From: Pampus argenteus | Taxonomy: Eukaryota; Chordata; Actinopteri; Scombriformes; Stromateidae | NCBI GenBank assembly: GCA_036937835.1 | Contig: CM072877.1 | Location: 10,481,001-10,545,000, forward strand | Reading direction: 5' to 3' | DNA: 64,000 nt | Shown here: in pieces, positions 13,484 through 26,247 of the stretch | Layout: each line of letters opens with the position of its first letter | Position numbering within the stretch: position 1 is the first letter of the stretch | Position numbers and translations under genes: made by a program | The notes under the pieces: generated by a model | Databases searched by the model: none | Told to the model about the DNA's origin: nothing | What the model saw: only the letters and a program-made list of their open reading frames with translations

Positions 13484-14739
13484 AATAAATGTTTTTAAAA
13501 AAGGATGAAAGAGCTACCAAGAAGATAAGAAATGGACTGGGAAAGATAGGATAATGTAGTTAAATAGAGACAATTTGAGTCATCTGAAAGAACACTGTCT
13601 GAAATAAATTCAATTAAGGAAAGATTAGATACTTTAGTCTAAACACAGCCTATCTAATGCCTGTTGTGAAAACAGCATAGTGAATTTTCTGAATATCCTG
13701 TGGGTGGTAGTAATATTGTTTCAGCTAAATTGTGTCACATTACACTGGACTATTATTAACCCTGGATGGTCTGAACATCTTTAATTAGAGGGAGTTAAAA
13801 CGGGGATAATTTGGTCAACTCAGAGAGACTGACCCAGCTGCCCAGCTATTAGGGGTTATTGATTAGACGTTGTTCTACTTCACATTGGGAAGCCTGTATC
13901 ATCACGAGGACTATCGTCTGAGTGGGCCAGCTGCTAGCAGTACATAATCGTTGCCATAGGGATGGTGTCCAGGGAGACAGCTGTGGCCTTTTAGCAGCAG
14001 TCACACAGCACACAGAAGGTCATCCCTCACCTAAGGTACCTTTCTCCAACTGTCCATCACTGATTGTTTCCAGGCAACCAGTCAGAGGCTTTTTGTTGTA
14101 GTTGTTTTTCCTAGGAAGTAGTCTTTGCCTTCTCTATTTTTCTTGCCAATTAGATAGCAAAATAATAAATGAAATGAAAGAACAGACAGAATTACAAGAA
14201 TCTAATTAAAGTGCACCATGAAATTCATCCTCGCTGACAAGTGTTAAATGCAATAGTATGAGGTGTTTTAGGTATTTAGCTCAGCAAAATACATTACAAC
14301 ATATTCAACATTTTAGTCATAACATTTGCTTATACAGCCACCATTTCCCTTCCGGTCAAAATGCAGGGAATTTGACTGACACCTATTCTACACAGCTACA
14401 CAAGCTGTAGCTTCATACGACTTCAGGAGTCCCTGATATGGGTGTAGTCAGTCTTTCCTGAAGACCCTGATTCACAGAGGTGTGCTGCTGCTACAACTGC
14501 CCCGGGTCCACCTGTTCATGTAGATTTTAAAATACATATTTTGTGTGTGTATGTCTCAGACTAAACAAAGCAGGTTTAAATAAAAACCTTAATCTAACTG
14601 AACCATAGATGATCTTTGCATGAATTGCCATATAATGCAGTCAGTGAGAGTGAAGGTGTTAGCAGCGACAGCAAAAAGACTGCCAGGCACCCAGCTGGGC
14701 TATCTCCAACAGGATCTATTGTATATACAAAACATATGA

Positions 14740-14764
14740 ACACACACACACACACACACACACA
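14740..14764 (+). repeat. (AC)n microsatellite
   Basis: About 12 AC units. A 105-codon minus-strand ORF lies nearby (14941-15258) but has no recognisable domain. Confidence 0.92.
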
Positions 14765-15768
14765 GACAGATGCCATATCTGAACGTGGAAAAATGATGCT
14801 GAGTGCTGTGTTATATAAATTATTTCTAATCTAATGAAAGGAGAGTGCCCTGTGGTTCCTGAGTAGGAGCTGGAAAGTGGTGGTCATGGTGCTTCTCAGT
14901 GGGAGAACTTTTGTATGGTTATTCTTCATTTATACTTTATCTATTTTTTATATATGTATATATATATGTTTCTAATATGACATCTCGTATCCTCTATTGT
15001 GTCAACAAGGAAAAAGGTGACAATACTTTCAATCACAGCTTGAGTGGAACATAAGATGTCGATAAGATGTTTTATAAATGTCGACTGATTGAAACCAATT
15101 TCGAGCCGTTGAGGCTTATAACAGAAGCAGCCATTATGCTTTGTCAGTTCCCCGTTGCCAGTCTGTCCACACTTCTGCAAATGGGCGTGTTGCCAAGACA
15201 ATGGCTCGCACGCCTTGCCATCAGTGACCACCTGGAGGAGTCCTTCAAAAGGACACATTCACTAAATACACAAATACATGCATGAACATACAGTGCAAAC
15301 AAAAATATACAGCCACAGCCCCACCCCCCAAACACACGCCCTTCCTTATCTGTTTCACACTACATTACACATGCCCGCATGTCTGCATAACCAAGACCAA
15401 GCAGAGCGAGTTTACGTGCATAGGGCCATGCGAGTCACACCGCTATACACAGCTGCGTCCTTGAAGAATAACAGCTATATAGATATAGAGCACTCACTGA
15501 CATTCTCTAAATATATACAGTAAGTACAACATCAAAGTCGTTTCGATCCCTGAGAGTGATAAAAGAAGGTTCTCTGCAATATATGTATATTGTGTTCATA
15601 AGTACAGATATCAGCAAATCTGGTATTTGCAGGTCAAAGACATCGCAGATATTGAGAGTCTGAAAACTGAAGAGCATCTTATAAAGACTGAGATTATGTG
15701 TGTGTGTGTGTGTGAGAGAGAGAAAGAATAAAAGACAGAACTGGGGTGGAGAGAGGATGAAGTTTTAC

Positions 15769-18700
15769 CAGTTTCCTATACTGCTGTTTCTCTTGGCGCA
15801 GCGTGGCTACTTCAACCTTCAGAGCTCGGTTTCTCTCTTCTAGCAGTCGAAAGCAGTTCACATTGTAAATTGAGTGGCCTGCAGCTTGCTGAGATGAAAC
15901 CTCATATCTTGACTGGAAGACAAAAAAAAATAAATATGAGAAGAATGACCCACATTATACATATATTGTATTATTAATGCCATTAGTAGCTGTCATAGTA
16001 TGTCACATAAAATATATCTATAAAACACTAAGGTTTGTCCCAATACCCACACATGCAGTCTGAGTATTTAACACTTTCGTTAGTAGGCAAATGTGTCCCA
16101 CCAACCTACTATACTTAACCCACAGTGTCACACAAGTAGCAACTTGACTACTAGCAAATTTACCGCAGGTGTGGGTGTAGGGATGAAGTTTACAGCCAGG
16201 CTGTTAACCCAAATTGCTTACGCCAGCATGCTAACATGCTCATAACGACAATGCTAACATGCTGATGTTAAGCATGTGTTATGTTGAACGTCTTAGTGTT
16301 AGCATGCTAATTAGAACGACTGAGCCCGATGGGATTGTCAATAGTTTTTTTGCAAGTATTTAGTCAGGATTTTGACCTAAATATAGAGCTAGCTAGAGGT
16401 AAAGTCAGGGGATCACCGAAGTTATTACAATCCACCCTGAAGGGGACACAAAGTAAATGGGCGAACCAAATGTCATGGTAATCCATTTAATAATTGTCTA
16501 GACATTTCACTTAAAACCATAAATGTGAACCTCATGGGGAACCCTGTGGGAAAAAAAAATGAGAGGACAGCAAAGTCATTGAGACACATTGGCTGAGTAC
16601 CAGAAATGTCCGAAAATTTCATGGCAATCCATCCCATAACTGTTGAGATAATTCAGTCTGGACCAAAGCGGGGGCCCATCTGACTAGCTGAATGATAATC
16701 AGGTCAATATAAAAAATGAAACATATGGAGGAGGAACAAGACCTTGATTAATATAATTTATGAGAAAAGGACATAGGGCTACTGTCAATCTTGCTTACAG
16801 CGATGAACTCAGGCATTAGTTCAATCCCTGCGAGGTCAGTCAAAAGAAAAGGATTACCAGGCCTGAAAATGAGGCTGCTACTGCAATAAGTTTTGAGCCT
16901 CAGCTGGATAAAAAAATTTCTCGATGGGGTAGAATAGCTTTTGAAACTGAATTTTCTAAACTCTCTGTGGAAATATACTGTATATCTGTATTCGACAGCC
17001 TGGAAGCTTCTCTTAAGGTCTACAGATTGTTCCTTATATTGCAGTTAGTTTTCCGTCATGGTACATGACTTTTTGAGTTTGCAGTTTTGCTGCTTTGCTG
17101 TCAATCTTGTATTTAAAAAAAAAAAATCCAATAATTATAAGGCCACTAGAAGGGTTGCAGATAGTAGAAGAATTGAGCCGCTGTTCGGCTGAGGTAACAG
17201 GGAAGCTGATTTAGGATAAGTGGATGTAAACGCTGCCTGTGCTTTCTAAAATTGAGGCACTTTTCAAGTATGTGATGATGCGCTTTGCTTGTTCTATATC
17301 AGAAGAACTCTTCCATATAAGTTAATATAAAAATGGATTTGATGCTCTGCTGCAGGTTATATACTGTACTTTGAAATCCTAAATGGGGTATAGTCTTCCC
17401 ATTTGCCTCTCCAAAAAGCTCACTTAGCCAGCTCAGCCTCTCCAGTATTACCACAGCCATACAAGAAAAACATCACTCTACGGTAGACAAACGAAACTTG
17501 TAGCATACTGCTCTCAAACATGTTCTCTTTTCACCCCACTATTTCGGCTCTCACGCCAATTTTTTCAATTATCTTTTTTCCACTTGGAGAAAAATTAAGG
17601 GAGAGGTAAAAAAAATGTTCTCTTCCAGCACTGGTCTGATTTTTCCTTGTAGTAACCCTTGACAGACCAACAGATGGTTCTAACATCGGTTTATATTATT
17701 CTAATATTTCAATTAGCATGTTACCAGAACATTTGGTATCTTGTCAGGCACACAAAAGAACCCACACACATAAACAACAACCAGATGCCCCGACAGCAAG
17801 CCAGACTATTATCCTCCACAAAACAAATACAAAAAAAAAAAAAACAAAGTTGCAGGCAAGCTGTCCGTTTAACCAGACTACTAAAGCTACAAAAGCCAGT
17901 GATGATGGACCTGCCAAGCAGATAGAAAGACAGCCAGATCCACCTGCTTAAACAGGAGACTTTCCAAACAGACAAGCCTACAAACACACCCGCCAGCTAA
18001 TATGGTGCACTATCCAAGAACAGACAGAGAGACGGATACATCTGCCAACCAGTACTGTGGGTTTTTCCAAATAGAGTAACACATTCAGTCAGCCTATTTA
18101 GAGCAAGAAATTAGGCCGTATGGACATTCATGTAATAACTGATTTACAAGTCATGTAAAACAGACTGCACCCCACATGCATTCAAAAAAAAATTCAAAAA
18201 CAGGTAACCAACTTTGGTAAGCCCAAACTGCTTCATTTAGAAGCAGAGTAGAAACATAGCAGGATGGAAAGATACAAGTCATTTAGACATTTCTTATTCC
18301 ACACTAAATAATACATGACTAAAATTAACTATTGCATTCGGTCGACTGGCATTTGCAGCAAATTAAAAGGACTGCAGTCAGTTGTGAGGGAATCATTATC
18401 TCCGTTCGTCTGAAATATGCAGACTCCACATCAACGTTAATCAGTGGCAGTTGAGACATCTAAGTGGGGATAAGTTCAGTCGCCAAATCAGTCAGTCAAG
18501 TTGAATAATGGCACTAATCGGGTGGAGTGTGACTGCAGCCATTCCCATGTCAGGCAGGTCCCCGTTGTGCGGTCCACTTGGGAGACATCATCCTCGTCGT
18601 GAGGATGACAGGAGCTGCGTCAGAGATGGGAATCCATGACGCACTCGTTCACTCTGGGGCCACAGGAAGTACCGACGATGTCTCCAGGAGGCGCAGCGAA

Positions 18701-21700
18701 AGGTACAGAAGCATTCTGTATCGTAGATCCACTCCTTAAGTTGTGTACTGTCTCACATTTTCACAAAACCTGCCACTTAATTCAGTTTTCATAATAAATG
18801 ACCATATGTTGCTCTGATCCAGTGCTGCCAGGCAGGTTATTGAACATTGTTTGTTTATTTAATAAGAGTAGTGTCAATCATAATAGTGTCCTCAAGCATT
18901 AAAAAAGAGTCCATCCCAAGGGGTCAGTCACATGAAAAGGATTACTTGAGCTGAAAATAAAGCGTTGAGACGGTGCTGAGACAGCATTTAGGAAATATCA
19001 AAATATACTATATATACTGACACCTGGAAAAAGAACTGGTAAAATATTATAAAGACAATTTCCTATGCCAAATTATTTATTCTAATTAAAGCAGCACCAC
19101 CTGTAACTTGATTTGTGCAAATTGCCTGACCTCCACCACACTGTTGACAACACTGATGATGGGTACACTGTGCATGGATTATCCATTTAGAACTGATAAA
19201 CAACTGGAGGCTGGGGTAACTGTTTATTAAGCAAAGCAGATAATGTGGGTAGCTATTAAGATGTTACAGCATATAATTATGTAATAGCAGCTTTTTTTTT
19301 TTTCCTCTCTATTTTTTTGCCATGCACAGTTACGCCGCCACCCACTTTTATGGTAATTAACAGCTCCCGGGTTTTCCACCATGACACAGAGATATTTTAT
19401 GTGGGTAATCATTCGTACACTTAATACTATCTTAATTTTTGAAGATTTTTATGGCAATTCCTGCTTTGTTGGATGATTTATGTTGGAGGTACACAGTAGA
19501 ATTGGATTAGAAAAGCAGCATGTGGTGGCTGGATAGGAACCAAGGGCATTGTGGTTAAGTGGCATGTGCTCAGCCAACCGAACCACTAGGATACCCCCAA
19601 GGCAATCTTACTTTGACTAGTAGTAATTTAAATAGATTGTCACATCGCCATCTGGTGTGTGAGTGAAATACTTGCATCAGTGCTGCCCTGATGCAATCAG
19701 CCATGGATGGACAGATATTGACTTACTATTAATCAGATTTTTAAAAACAATCTTCAATCTTTTTAAGCCTTTTAAGATACTCTTGTTCGGTATAAGTGTT
19801 GTGTTTAAATCTTGAGTGGGATTTAGTGAGAATATCCTGTCAAACTGCTATAAATCCAGACTCAACTATGAAATAATTACTCCCGCTTACTTTGTCAGTG
19901 CTCCTTATAGGGGGAATATATGTTATCTTGTCTTTCCCATAATGTCTTAAATCACAGCAGTTACGGTGTATAATCTGTGTGTTTTGAGATTAAGAAAATC
20001 AACAGTATCAACAGTAGTAACAATCTAAAAAAGGGGGAGTGGGACAGCAATGCTAGTCTGATGATTTTGCTGTTGCAGATAATGTCAACGTCCCTACCTT
20101 AAAGACAGTGCCCCCTTTGTCCCAAAATGACTCTTTTTCCTTTCCGTCACATCACAAGCTGGCAGGTGGATGACAGTGTCAGTGTGTGCAGTTGCAATGA
20201 GTGTTTCCAATCTGCAGCTTTAATAGCTTGCCTAGTCTGTACGCGGCTGTGGCTGGCTGGAAGTCTCACCCAAGACAGTGAGAGCAAGAACAGCTAGAGG
20301 CTTCATGGCACATACACGCGCGCGCACACACACACACTCCCCCAGTCTCGTCTCTGCATGTGTTAACACTTCTTCTCTCTGCTGCTGCCTCCAGTCATGC
20401 TTTAAGAATCCCCCCACCCTCCTTTTCCTCTCTCTGTCTCGCTCATACGTAGACATATGCACGCCCGACTCTGACCAAAAACAATGTCACACATGCAGAC
20501 AACAGACATGCATGGCTGCTTTCATTAAAATCTGTTGAGCAGTGATGTGTAAATCATTACGTCATAGATTAGCTTTCTCTTCCTCCCCCCAAATGTAATT
20601 CCCAAGCAGAGCAAGCAGAAAGAAGAAGACGATTTACTGTTTTTGCTGACAGAGCCGTTGATCCATACATCTTTCCACTCCACATTCAAATGCACCTCTC
20701 GGTTTTGTCCCTACGCCTCTCAATCAGCTCGGTATTAGTATTTGTAACTTTCCTCCAGCCTCAAATCAAATCTAGATTAGCATGTACCTGGACAGACCTC
20801 GCATACGCATATCTTTTTGCTCTCTTCACCTAAATCCCTGAGCAGAGGACTCAAATTAAATCAGCGCGGCTGTTTTAGAGAGGCAGGAGGTAACAGTCAT
20901 TCTCTCCGTTCAACTCTGGGTTGGAGGCACAGGACGGAGGAAAAGACAGAAACAAAGAGACACTAATGTGTGAGAAGAGAAAACAGAAGGGAGGCTCAGT
21001 TCCACTCTGTTGCCTAGCAACACTTGCTCACTGCATCTTCCCATCCTCACTGTCGACGCATTACTCTCGCAGTGAATTGGTTTTTAGGCATGACATGAAG
21101 CCCTGTGAGACTGGGGGTTCAGGAACAGATGGATTGGACAGAAATATGTAATGACCCCTTTAAATATGTAAATGGCTGAAGGCAAATCTTAACCACTTAA
21201 AAGTGCTGCTACCTTTATAACACATCCTGTCCTCCCCTCTTTCTCAACTTTGTGGATTTTAAACACTGAAATCTGTCAAAACTGTTCTCAGAAGTGCTGC
21301 TGTCCTCTTCTGGACAGATTCGTATGAGGTTGGAAATGGAAAGAAAAAGGCAGAAATATCCAAAGATCTGAGATGGTTTAAACAATTTCTTTACACCTGA
21401 GGATACATGATGACACCTAGTTTTCCAGAAAGCTAACAAATTAGATTTACTGTACTAAAAACACAAAAATGATGCTGTATCTGTATTGTTATAAATGTGC
21501 ATGGTACAAAATAAGCTAAAATATTTGTTTTGATGTTTTTTATCTCAAAAAAAGAGTAACAAGCCAGGAAACATGGCCTTACAAAACAAACAGGTGTGCG
21601 TCTGTCAGATTCAGGTAAAAGATGATTGAAAACAAGGGATTTATAGTCAGAAACATAAAACTCTCTGCCTTACAAAGCACAGCTTTAATGAGATTAAGTA

Positions 21701-24700
21701 ACTTTCAGCAATAACAATGCAGCATACGCAGATGTTGAAATCATAGTTGTGTTATACTGTCAAAACATGGTCAGGAAAATGAAAAATGAACTCCTTGTTA
21801 AGCCTGCTGTGCTTCATTCAAATACAGTGAAGTGACTTTACTCATAATTAATGGCTGAATGGCAGCAATTAAGCAGCACTTAAGTGCAAAATTGAAATGT
21901 TTTATATGTATGATAAAAAATATTTGTTATTTTTAGTCATTTAATTTTCACAGTTAATGGCACTACATATTCCAACTTATGTGTTGTATAGAAAATATCA
22001 GAGACCTCCAGAGACAGAAACAGATAAGAGGTGAGGGTGGAGGAAGGTTCATTACTCTAACAACTGTTAGGTTAGGTCATAACGATGTATAATGACAATA
22101 TATCAGATTAAGGTGAGCAGATGTTCTTTTTTTTTCTAAGGACAGCCCATAAATTTAGTGCTTTGCCCTCAGATTCCCTCCCCTCCTGTGAACTAGTAAC
22201 AGAGATGGTCTGTTTTTATCATAGTACTTGGATAATTTTATCAAGGCTAATAGGAATGCAGCCTTGTAAAGATAAGATTATTATTCAAGCACTGTGTGTA
22301 GTTATTATGATGTATAATCACATTTCAGGCCTTCTACCATGCATTACTTGCACATTATTATCAGCATCAAGCATGCATTTGTATGATGAATCAAAGACAA
22401 CGATGCAGACCATTCAGTGCTGAGGTTCATTTTAATTCCATGCTAGCCTTCTTGTTTGGTCTTCCATGGACAAAAGTTGCGGATAGTACTTGCTTTTGTT
22501 GTGGTGTCACCTCCATCAAGGTTTCTAGTTGAGCTAAGTCGATACTAAAAGGTGACGTAAAAAAACACTGCAGAATGAAAATGAAAATGAAATGTACCGG
22601 CCACTAAAAGCTAAAAAAGTAGAGTAGAGCCAAACTGATCTGATATCATGTAATGGAAACATGGCTTTCGCTGTAGTAGCAGTAGTAGTAGTAACACAGG
22701 CCTACAGTATGATGGTACCTTGCCCTTGGTGTGCTGATGGTGTATGTTCCTGGCAGCGATCATAGCCAGCTGTCTCTGGATCCACTGTAACTCCATCTGA
22801 GACTGCCTCAGGAGCTCCTCTACGTTCGCACCAGACGTGTGATCCCGCATTGTCACCTGTAAAATCCACACAACCACAGAGATTACACACAAGCAAGCCT
22901 ATACTAAACCCCCCCCACACACACACATAAACAAAGCCAAAATATACTGAATGTGTTCATTATAAATGTATAAACAGACACATACACAGAATCACACAGA
23001 AAAACATGCATACAATGAACTTTGACTAGTATCCATCCATCCACCCCATTAAAAAGTACTGCATTCGCTACATACTTGGTAGAATAAAATGCATGTAAAA
23101 GTTTTGAAAGCAATATTTTATCTGATTGACATTCTGTTCAAGTAACTGTGTTAATTTTTGCTCTGAAACCCAAAACAATATATACCAAATTCATTAGCAA
23201 CAATGCTTAAATTGTCAAATCACCATCATTTCAAGCAACTAATAACATAAAGTGTACATGTGTACACATAATAAACACATAATACTTGCAATGAAAGAAC
23301 AGCAAATACAGGACATATTTCACGTATGAACACAGTACTAATGAATCTAGCAAAGAGCTATTTGTACTTACTGTACAATTCCTTCATCTTCTTTCATGAA
23401 GTCACATAACTTGTTTGTAACTTTGTAGTTCTCTTTTAGGTACATGATCAATGACAGCAAAATCAGCAGCAAGTATTAACATCATTACCCCTTTCACCCT
23501 GCTTCAGTTCACCTATGCGTATTTGTAGGTGCTGACTGAGATGATTGATATATACATGCGTGTGCATGTGTATAAGGGTGTTCAGTGAGAGAGAGAGAGA
23601 GCTGCACTCAGTTACATAAGAGAGGATTACTGTAACACAGCAAACCAATGACGGGGCGGGAGGGCATTGAAAAAAAAACATAACTGCTATTATCGGTTGG
23701 CGCTAAATCCCCATCTATGTTGTCCTGCTTTGTACCTTTACACACACACACACACACATATTACACATGCTCGCATACACATACAGGAACGGTGTATTCA
23801 TAGTAACTACAATACAGAACACTAACATGTGGAAGGTTAAGAAGGTTAATGCTGCTTGTACTTCAGGAGATTTGACTCATCTGACTCTGCTGCTGGATCA
23901 TAATAAATACTCTCAACAGCTGACTTTACTGATCTGTTTTCCTGAAATTTTAGATTGATGCATGTGTTTTATAATAGAAAGAACTGTAGAACATTTTTTT
24001 TTATATTTTTAAATGAACTATTTTTGATTAGTGATGCTCAAAAAGTGTCAACAACGAAGTATAAATAATTAACAGTCAAAGAAGGGTTATATTTTCGTAT
24101 CTTCATACCTGTACAAAGGGAAAAAGCAATAGAATTAATCAGCTGCTTCTTCCCCTGACTCTCTTAAAGCCTCAGCCAAATGCTCAAACAGCCTCTATGT
24201 GCTGACTCACCTTGGACAGCTTCTATTTCCTTTCGGGGGACTGTGGAGGAGGATGCACACAACAACACAAAAGGGCTCAAGAGTCCTTATGCAAGAGATT
24301 TATGCAAATATGTCCAATCCTGCCAAGCCCTCTATGAACCTACAGTGCCAAAGCATCTCTCTCACAGGAGTTGTCAAAGTGAGAAGAGAAACCGGTGCCA
24401 AAGTCATTATCCAGGCCTGGATGGGGTTTAGTTCTAATCTACCAACCTATTACAAAGAAAAATGTCATGATATCACTGCTTTATTGTGAAGTATATATTT
24501 TTCTGAAGAAGACGTTTACACCAGTGTGCTATACTGCTGTGACCCCATGTCAACTCATCACTGTCACAGTCATTGTTGCACTGTTTGCATTTAAGTGTGT
24601 TTCAGAAACTGGAACATGTTGCACAAGAAAAACTGCAAAATATAAATATTCTTAAATATCCCCTCCAGTCATGTTATGTAAAAATGCATTGCTTGGAATC

Positions 24701-25194
24701 ATAAATTGTGTGCAATAAGGTTTTTCATATTACCTATTCTTATGATGGCAAATCCTCCTCCACCTTAATTTAAAAAAAAAACAACAAAAAAACAAAGATG
24801 CAAATATTTTTGCAACGTTCATTCTCTGGATGGATAGTATTGTTTTAAGTTTCAACTCACATCACACTTTGATAAATTGCACATTTGACCAGGTTCGGCT
24901 CCAAGCTAAAGGCGCAATATTACAAACCATGCTAATAAGTTCACCTCTTAAACTCAGATTTAGGTTAAGTACATGTAGATACATGAGATAACAGCCGTTT
25001 AGTGTAAAACTCTGCACATACATTATTTTGCACAGTGTAGCTCAAACTCAACTTAAACAAATTTTTGATTAGAGGGTGACTTCAACATGCTTACATTTCA
25101 ATAAGGTTTCACTTAAAAAGATACTTACCCTTCCAAGTGATGTTCTTCGGTTTCTCTCATCCTCTTGACAGTCATCCTCTAATTTACTGGCTTG
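15769..25194 (-). CDS. Coiled-coil protein, partial; tentatively RIM-binding protein 2
   Basis: Three minus-strand exons connect in one reading frame. Exon a ends at 25129 before GTAAGT and is open back to about 25194; its acceptor is unclear. Exon b is 22856-22719 (46 codons, acceptor TTTTACAG, donor GTACCA). Exon c is 15912-15769 (48 codons, acceptor GTCTTCCAG, donor GTAAAA). All junctions are phase 0. Exon b contains NVEELLRQSQMELQWIQRQL and exon c contains CFRLLEERNRALKVEVATLR, both heptad-rich. From memory, the first resembles the LLRESQREVLRLQRQ segment of RIM-binding protein 1 and the second a later N-terminal coil of that family. RIM-binding proteins link presynaptic calcium channels to RIM; their SH3 and FN3 domains would lie beyond this window. 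Human RIMBP2 sits near PUS1 and NOC4L on 12q24, which fits. The exon structure is reasonably supported, but the family name is only a hypothesis. An ATG in exon b, at its third codon with A at -3, could also be a start. Confidence 0.45.
16215..16695 (+). repeat. Dispersed repeat family A, copy 2 (nearly full)
   Basis: This is a longer copy of the repeat at 12070-12312 in the same orientation. In order it shows GCATGCTAACATGCTC, GTTAGCATGCTAATTAG, ATAGTTTTTTTGCAAGTATT, TTTTGACCTAA, GTCAGGGGATCACCGAAG, a GGTAATCCATTTAATAATTG block and a second TGGCAATCCATCCCATAAC block, ending AGTCTGGACCAAAGC. The two related ATCCAT blocks show internal duplication within the element. It is non-coding; its origin (SINE-like or non-autonomous DNA transposon) cannot be settled here. 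Confidence 0.7.
20314..20337. repeat. Alternating purine-pyrimidine CG/CA tract
   Basis: ACACGCGCGCGCACACACAC and similar, about 24 bp of strictly alternating purine and pyrimidine. This type of sequence can adopt Z-DNA under supercoiling; that is an inference from composition only. Confidence 0.8.
21010..21022 (+). promoter_or_regulatory. RFX (X-box) palindrome
   Basis: GTTGCCTAGCAAC is a perfect inverted repeat with a one-base spacer. It fits the RFX-family binding consensus GTTRCC-N-GGYAAC closely, the right half being AGCAAC. It lies in the intron of the minus-strand coiled-coil gene, about 1.7 kb downstream of exon b in transcription order. Binding is not shown by sequence alone. Confidence 0.45.
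22857..25128 (-). other. Intron between candidate coiled-coil exons
   Basis: AT-rich sequence with a CA tract at about 23741-23758. Overlapping plus-strand ORFs at 24180-24489 show no domain I recognise. No supported exon was found. Confidence 0.4.
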
Positions 25195-25701
25195 TCAGCT
25201 TCTACATTCTGGTAGATGCTGCTGCCATGTGCCAGCTTGTAATCCTCAATAAAACAATAAGCTTTACAAATTTAAAAAAAGAGATAAATGCAACTTAAAA
25301 GCAAGAACTGCTGGTGTGCTGTACATCACTGCACTGCATAAAGACGGTTTCAAGGGTGTTTAGTAGCTCCTTCGCAGTACGTCAGGCTGTAAACACATTT
25401 CTAGACAGCATATCCCTGGTATGACTTGCTCTTTTGAAACAGAAGTCAGTTATGATTCAGATTTTTCTCTCGCACTGCATTCTTGTACCCAAGACTGCCT
25501 GCTGTGTGACCATATGGCACACTTAACAAGAGGATGAAATAAGAACAGAAGATGGAAAAAGTGCATTTAAGGCTAACCTGTCACCTGTAAATAGGAAATG
25601 AGGGGATAACTCACCTCATGTGGAGATTCTTCGCAGCTGCGTGGTATCAAGGTATGGTTGAAGTGCAGACACTACAATAGACATAAATATGTCTGTTTGT
25701 G

Positions 25702-25803
25702 ACTCTTCCTTCTGGCAGGAGGCTGCAATCCATCAAGACCAGAACCTCCCGCCATAAGAACAGCTTCTTTCCATCCGCAACTGGTCTCATTAACAAGTCC
25801 TGA
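25702..25803 (+). mobile_element. LINE ORF2 3' end fragment (L2/CR1-like)
   Basis: Frame ACT at 25702 to TGA at 25801 reads TLPSGRRLQSIKTRTSRHKN followed by SFFPSATGLINKS and a stop. This matches the conserved extreme C-terminus of the reverse-transcriptase protein of fish non-LTR retrotransposons (pattern LPSGRR...RT.R..NSFFP.A..L.N). A typical LINE 3' tail follows to about 25900, containing TTGCACTAC, TTTGCAAAGTGC and then AT-rich DNA. The copy is 5'-truncated; no reverse-transcriptase core is present upstream. Confidence 0.75.
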
Positions 25804-26247
25804 AGACCCCCACATATGGATCTTGTTGTCCCACATGGCCTGCATGGCAATGTATTGCACTACAGACTCACGTTTGCAAAGTGCTCATTTTTTTTATGTT
25901 ACATAGTGACTGTAGTAGTCACACACATTTTTATATCTGTATATATATTTTCTTGTATATGTATAATCACATTTTGTTTAAATTTATATCTGTAGATATA
26001 TTCAGACAGCGCAACACTGGCGTTCATATGGGGGTTCTGGCCACCTGATGAATGTAGAGTCTAGTGTTCACTCTCTTGTTAGCTGTTTCAAAGAAGAAAA
26101 AGGAAAGGAAGGAAAAGGACTGCTGCGGCTGGATGAGAGCAGTGAAATTGAACCATACAAGTTGGTAATAAATCTGTGTTTATCATATCGGTCCTCCAAT
26201 TGCACTAAGAAAATCTTGAGTTTCTAAAATTCCTATAAATCACGTTC

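Larger units (their letters stand above)
1..15768. other. Large non-coding stretch, AT-rich
   Basis: I find no gene I can name in this stretch. It holds microsatellites and dispersed repeat fragments, listed separately, plus AT-rich unique DNA. The minus-strand coiled-coil gene is transcribed toward low coordinates and its last supported exon ends at 15769 with a splice donor. At least part of this stretch is therefore probably its downstream introns, possibly with exons I did not recognise. One exon-like plus-strand block at 3858-3946 is discussed under findings. The ORFs here are mostly low-complexity products of CA/GT or CT tracts. Confidence 0.6.
15913..22718 (-). other. Intron between two coiled-coil exons
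   Basis: No supported minus-strand exon lies in these 6.8 kb. The interval holds dispersed repeat copy 2, a diverged short repeat pair (about 16810-16890 and 18910-18960, sharing a GTCAGTCA...AAAAGGATTAC core), an orphan GC-rich exon-like block on the plus strand (18558-18702), a CG/CA alternating tract at 20314-20337 and an RFX-type palindrome at 21010. Confidence 0.45.

Noticed and set aside
14941..15258. 105-codon minus-strand frame and overlapping plus frame
   Set aside because: Ends in an Ile/Tyr repeat from a TA tract, has no domain and no acceptor; possibly conserved non-coding DNA but nothing to support a gene.
19540..19612. tRNA-like or SINE-head segment (TGGTTAAGTGGC ... CCAACCGAACCACT)
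   Set aside because: An A-box-like word is present, but the only B-box-like word is on the opposite strand and no cloverleaf forms.
24180..24489. Overlapping 83- and 96-codon plus-strand frames
   Set aside because: No recognisable domain, no splice context tied to a neighbour; may be old repeat-derived DNA.
25129..25180. ATG ACT GTC AAG frame at the candidate exon near 25.16 kb as the protein start
   Set aside because: In that frame the join to the next exon creates an immediate stop; only the frame reading DDCQEDERNRRTSLGR stays open.
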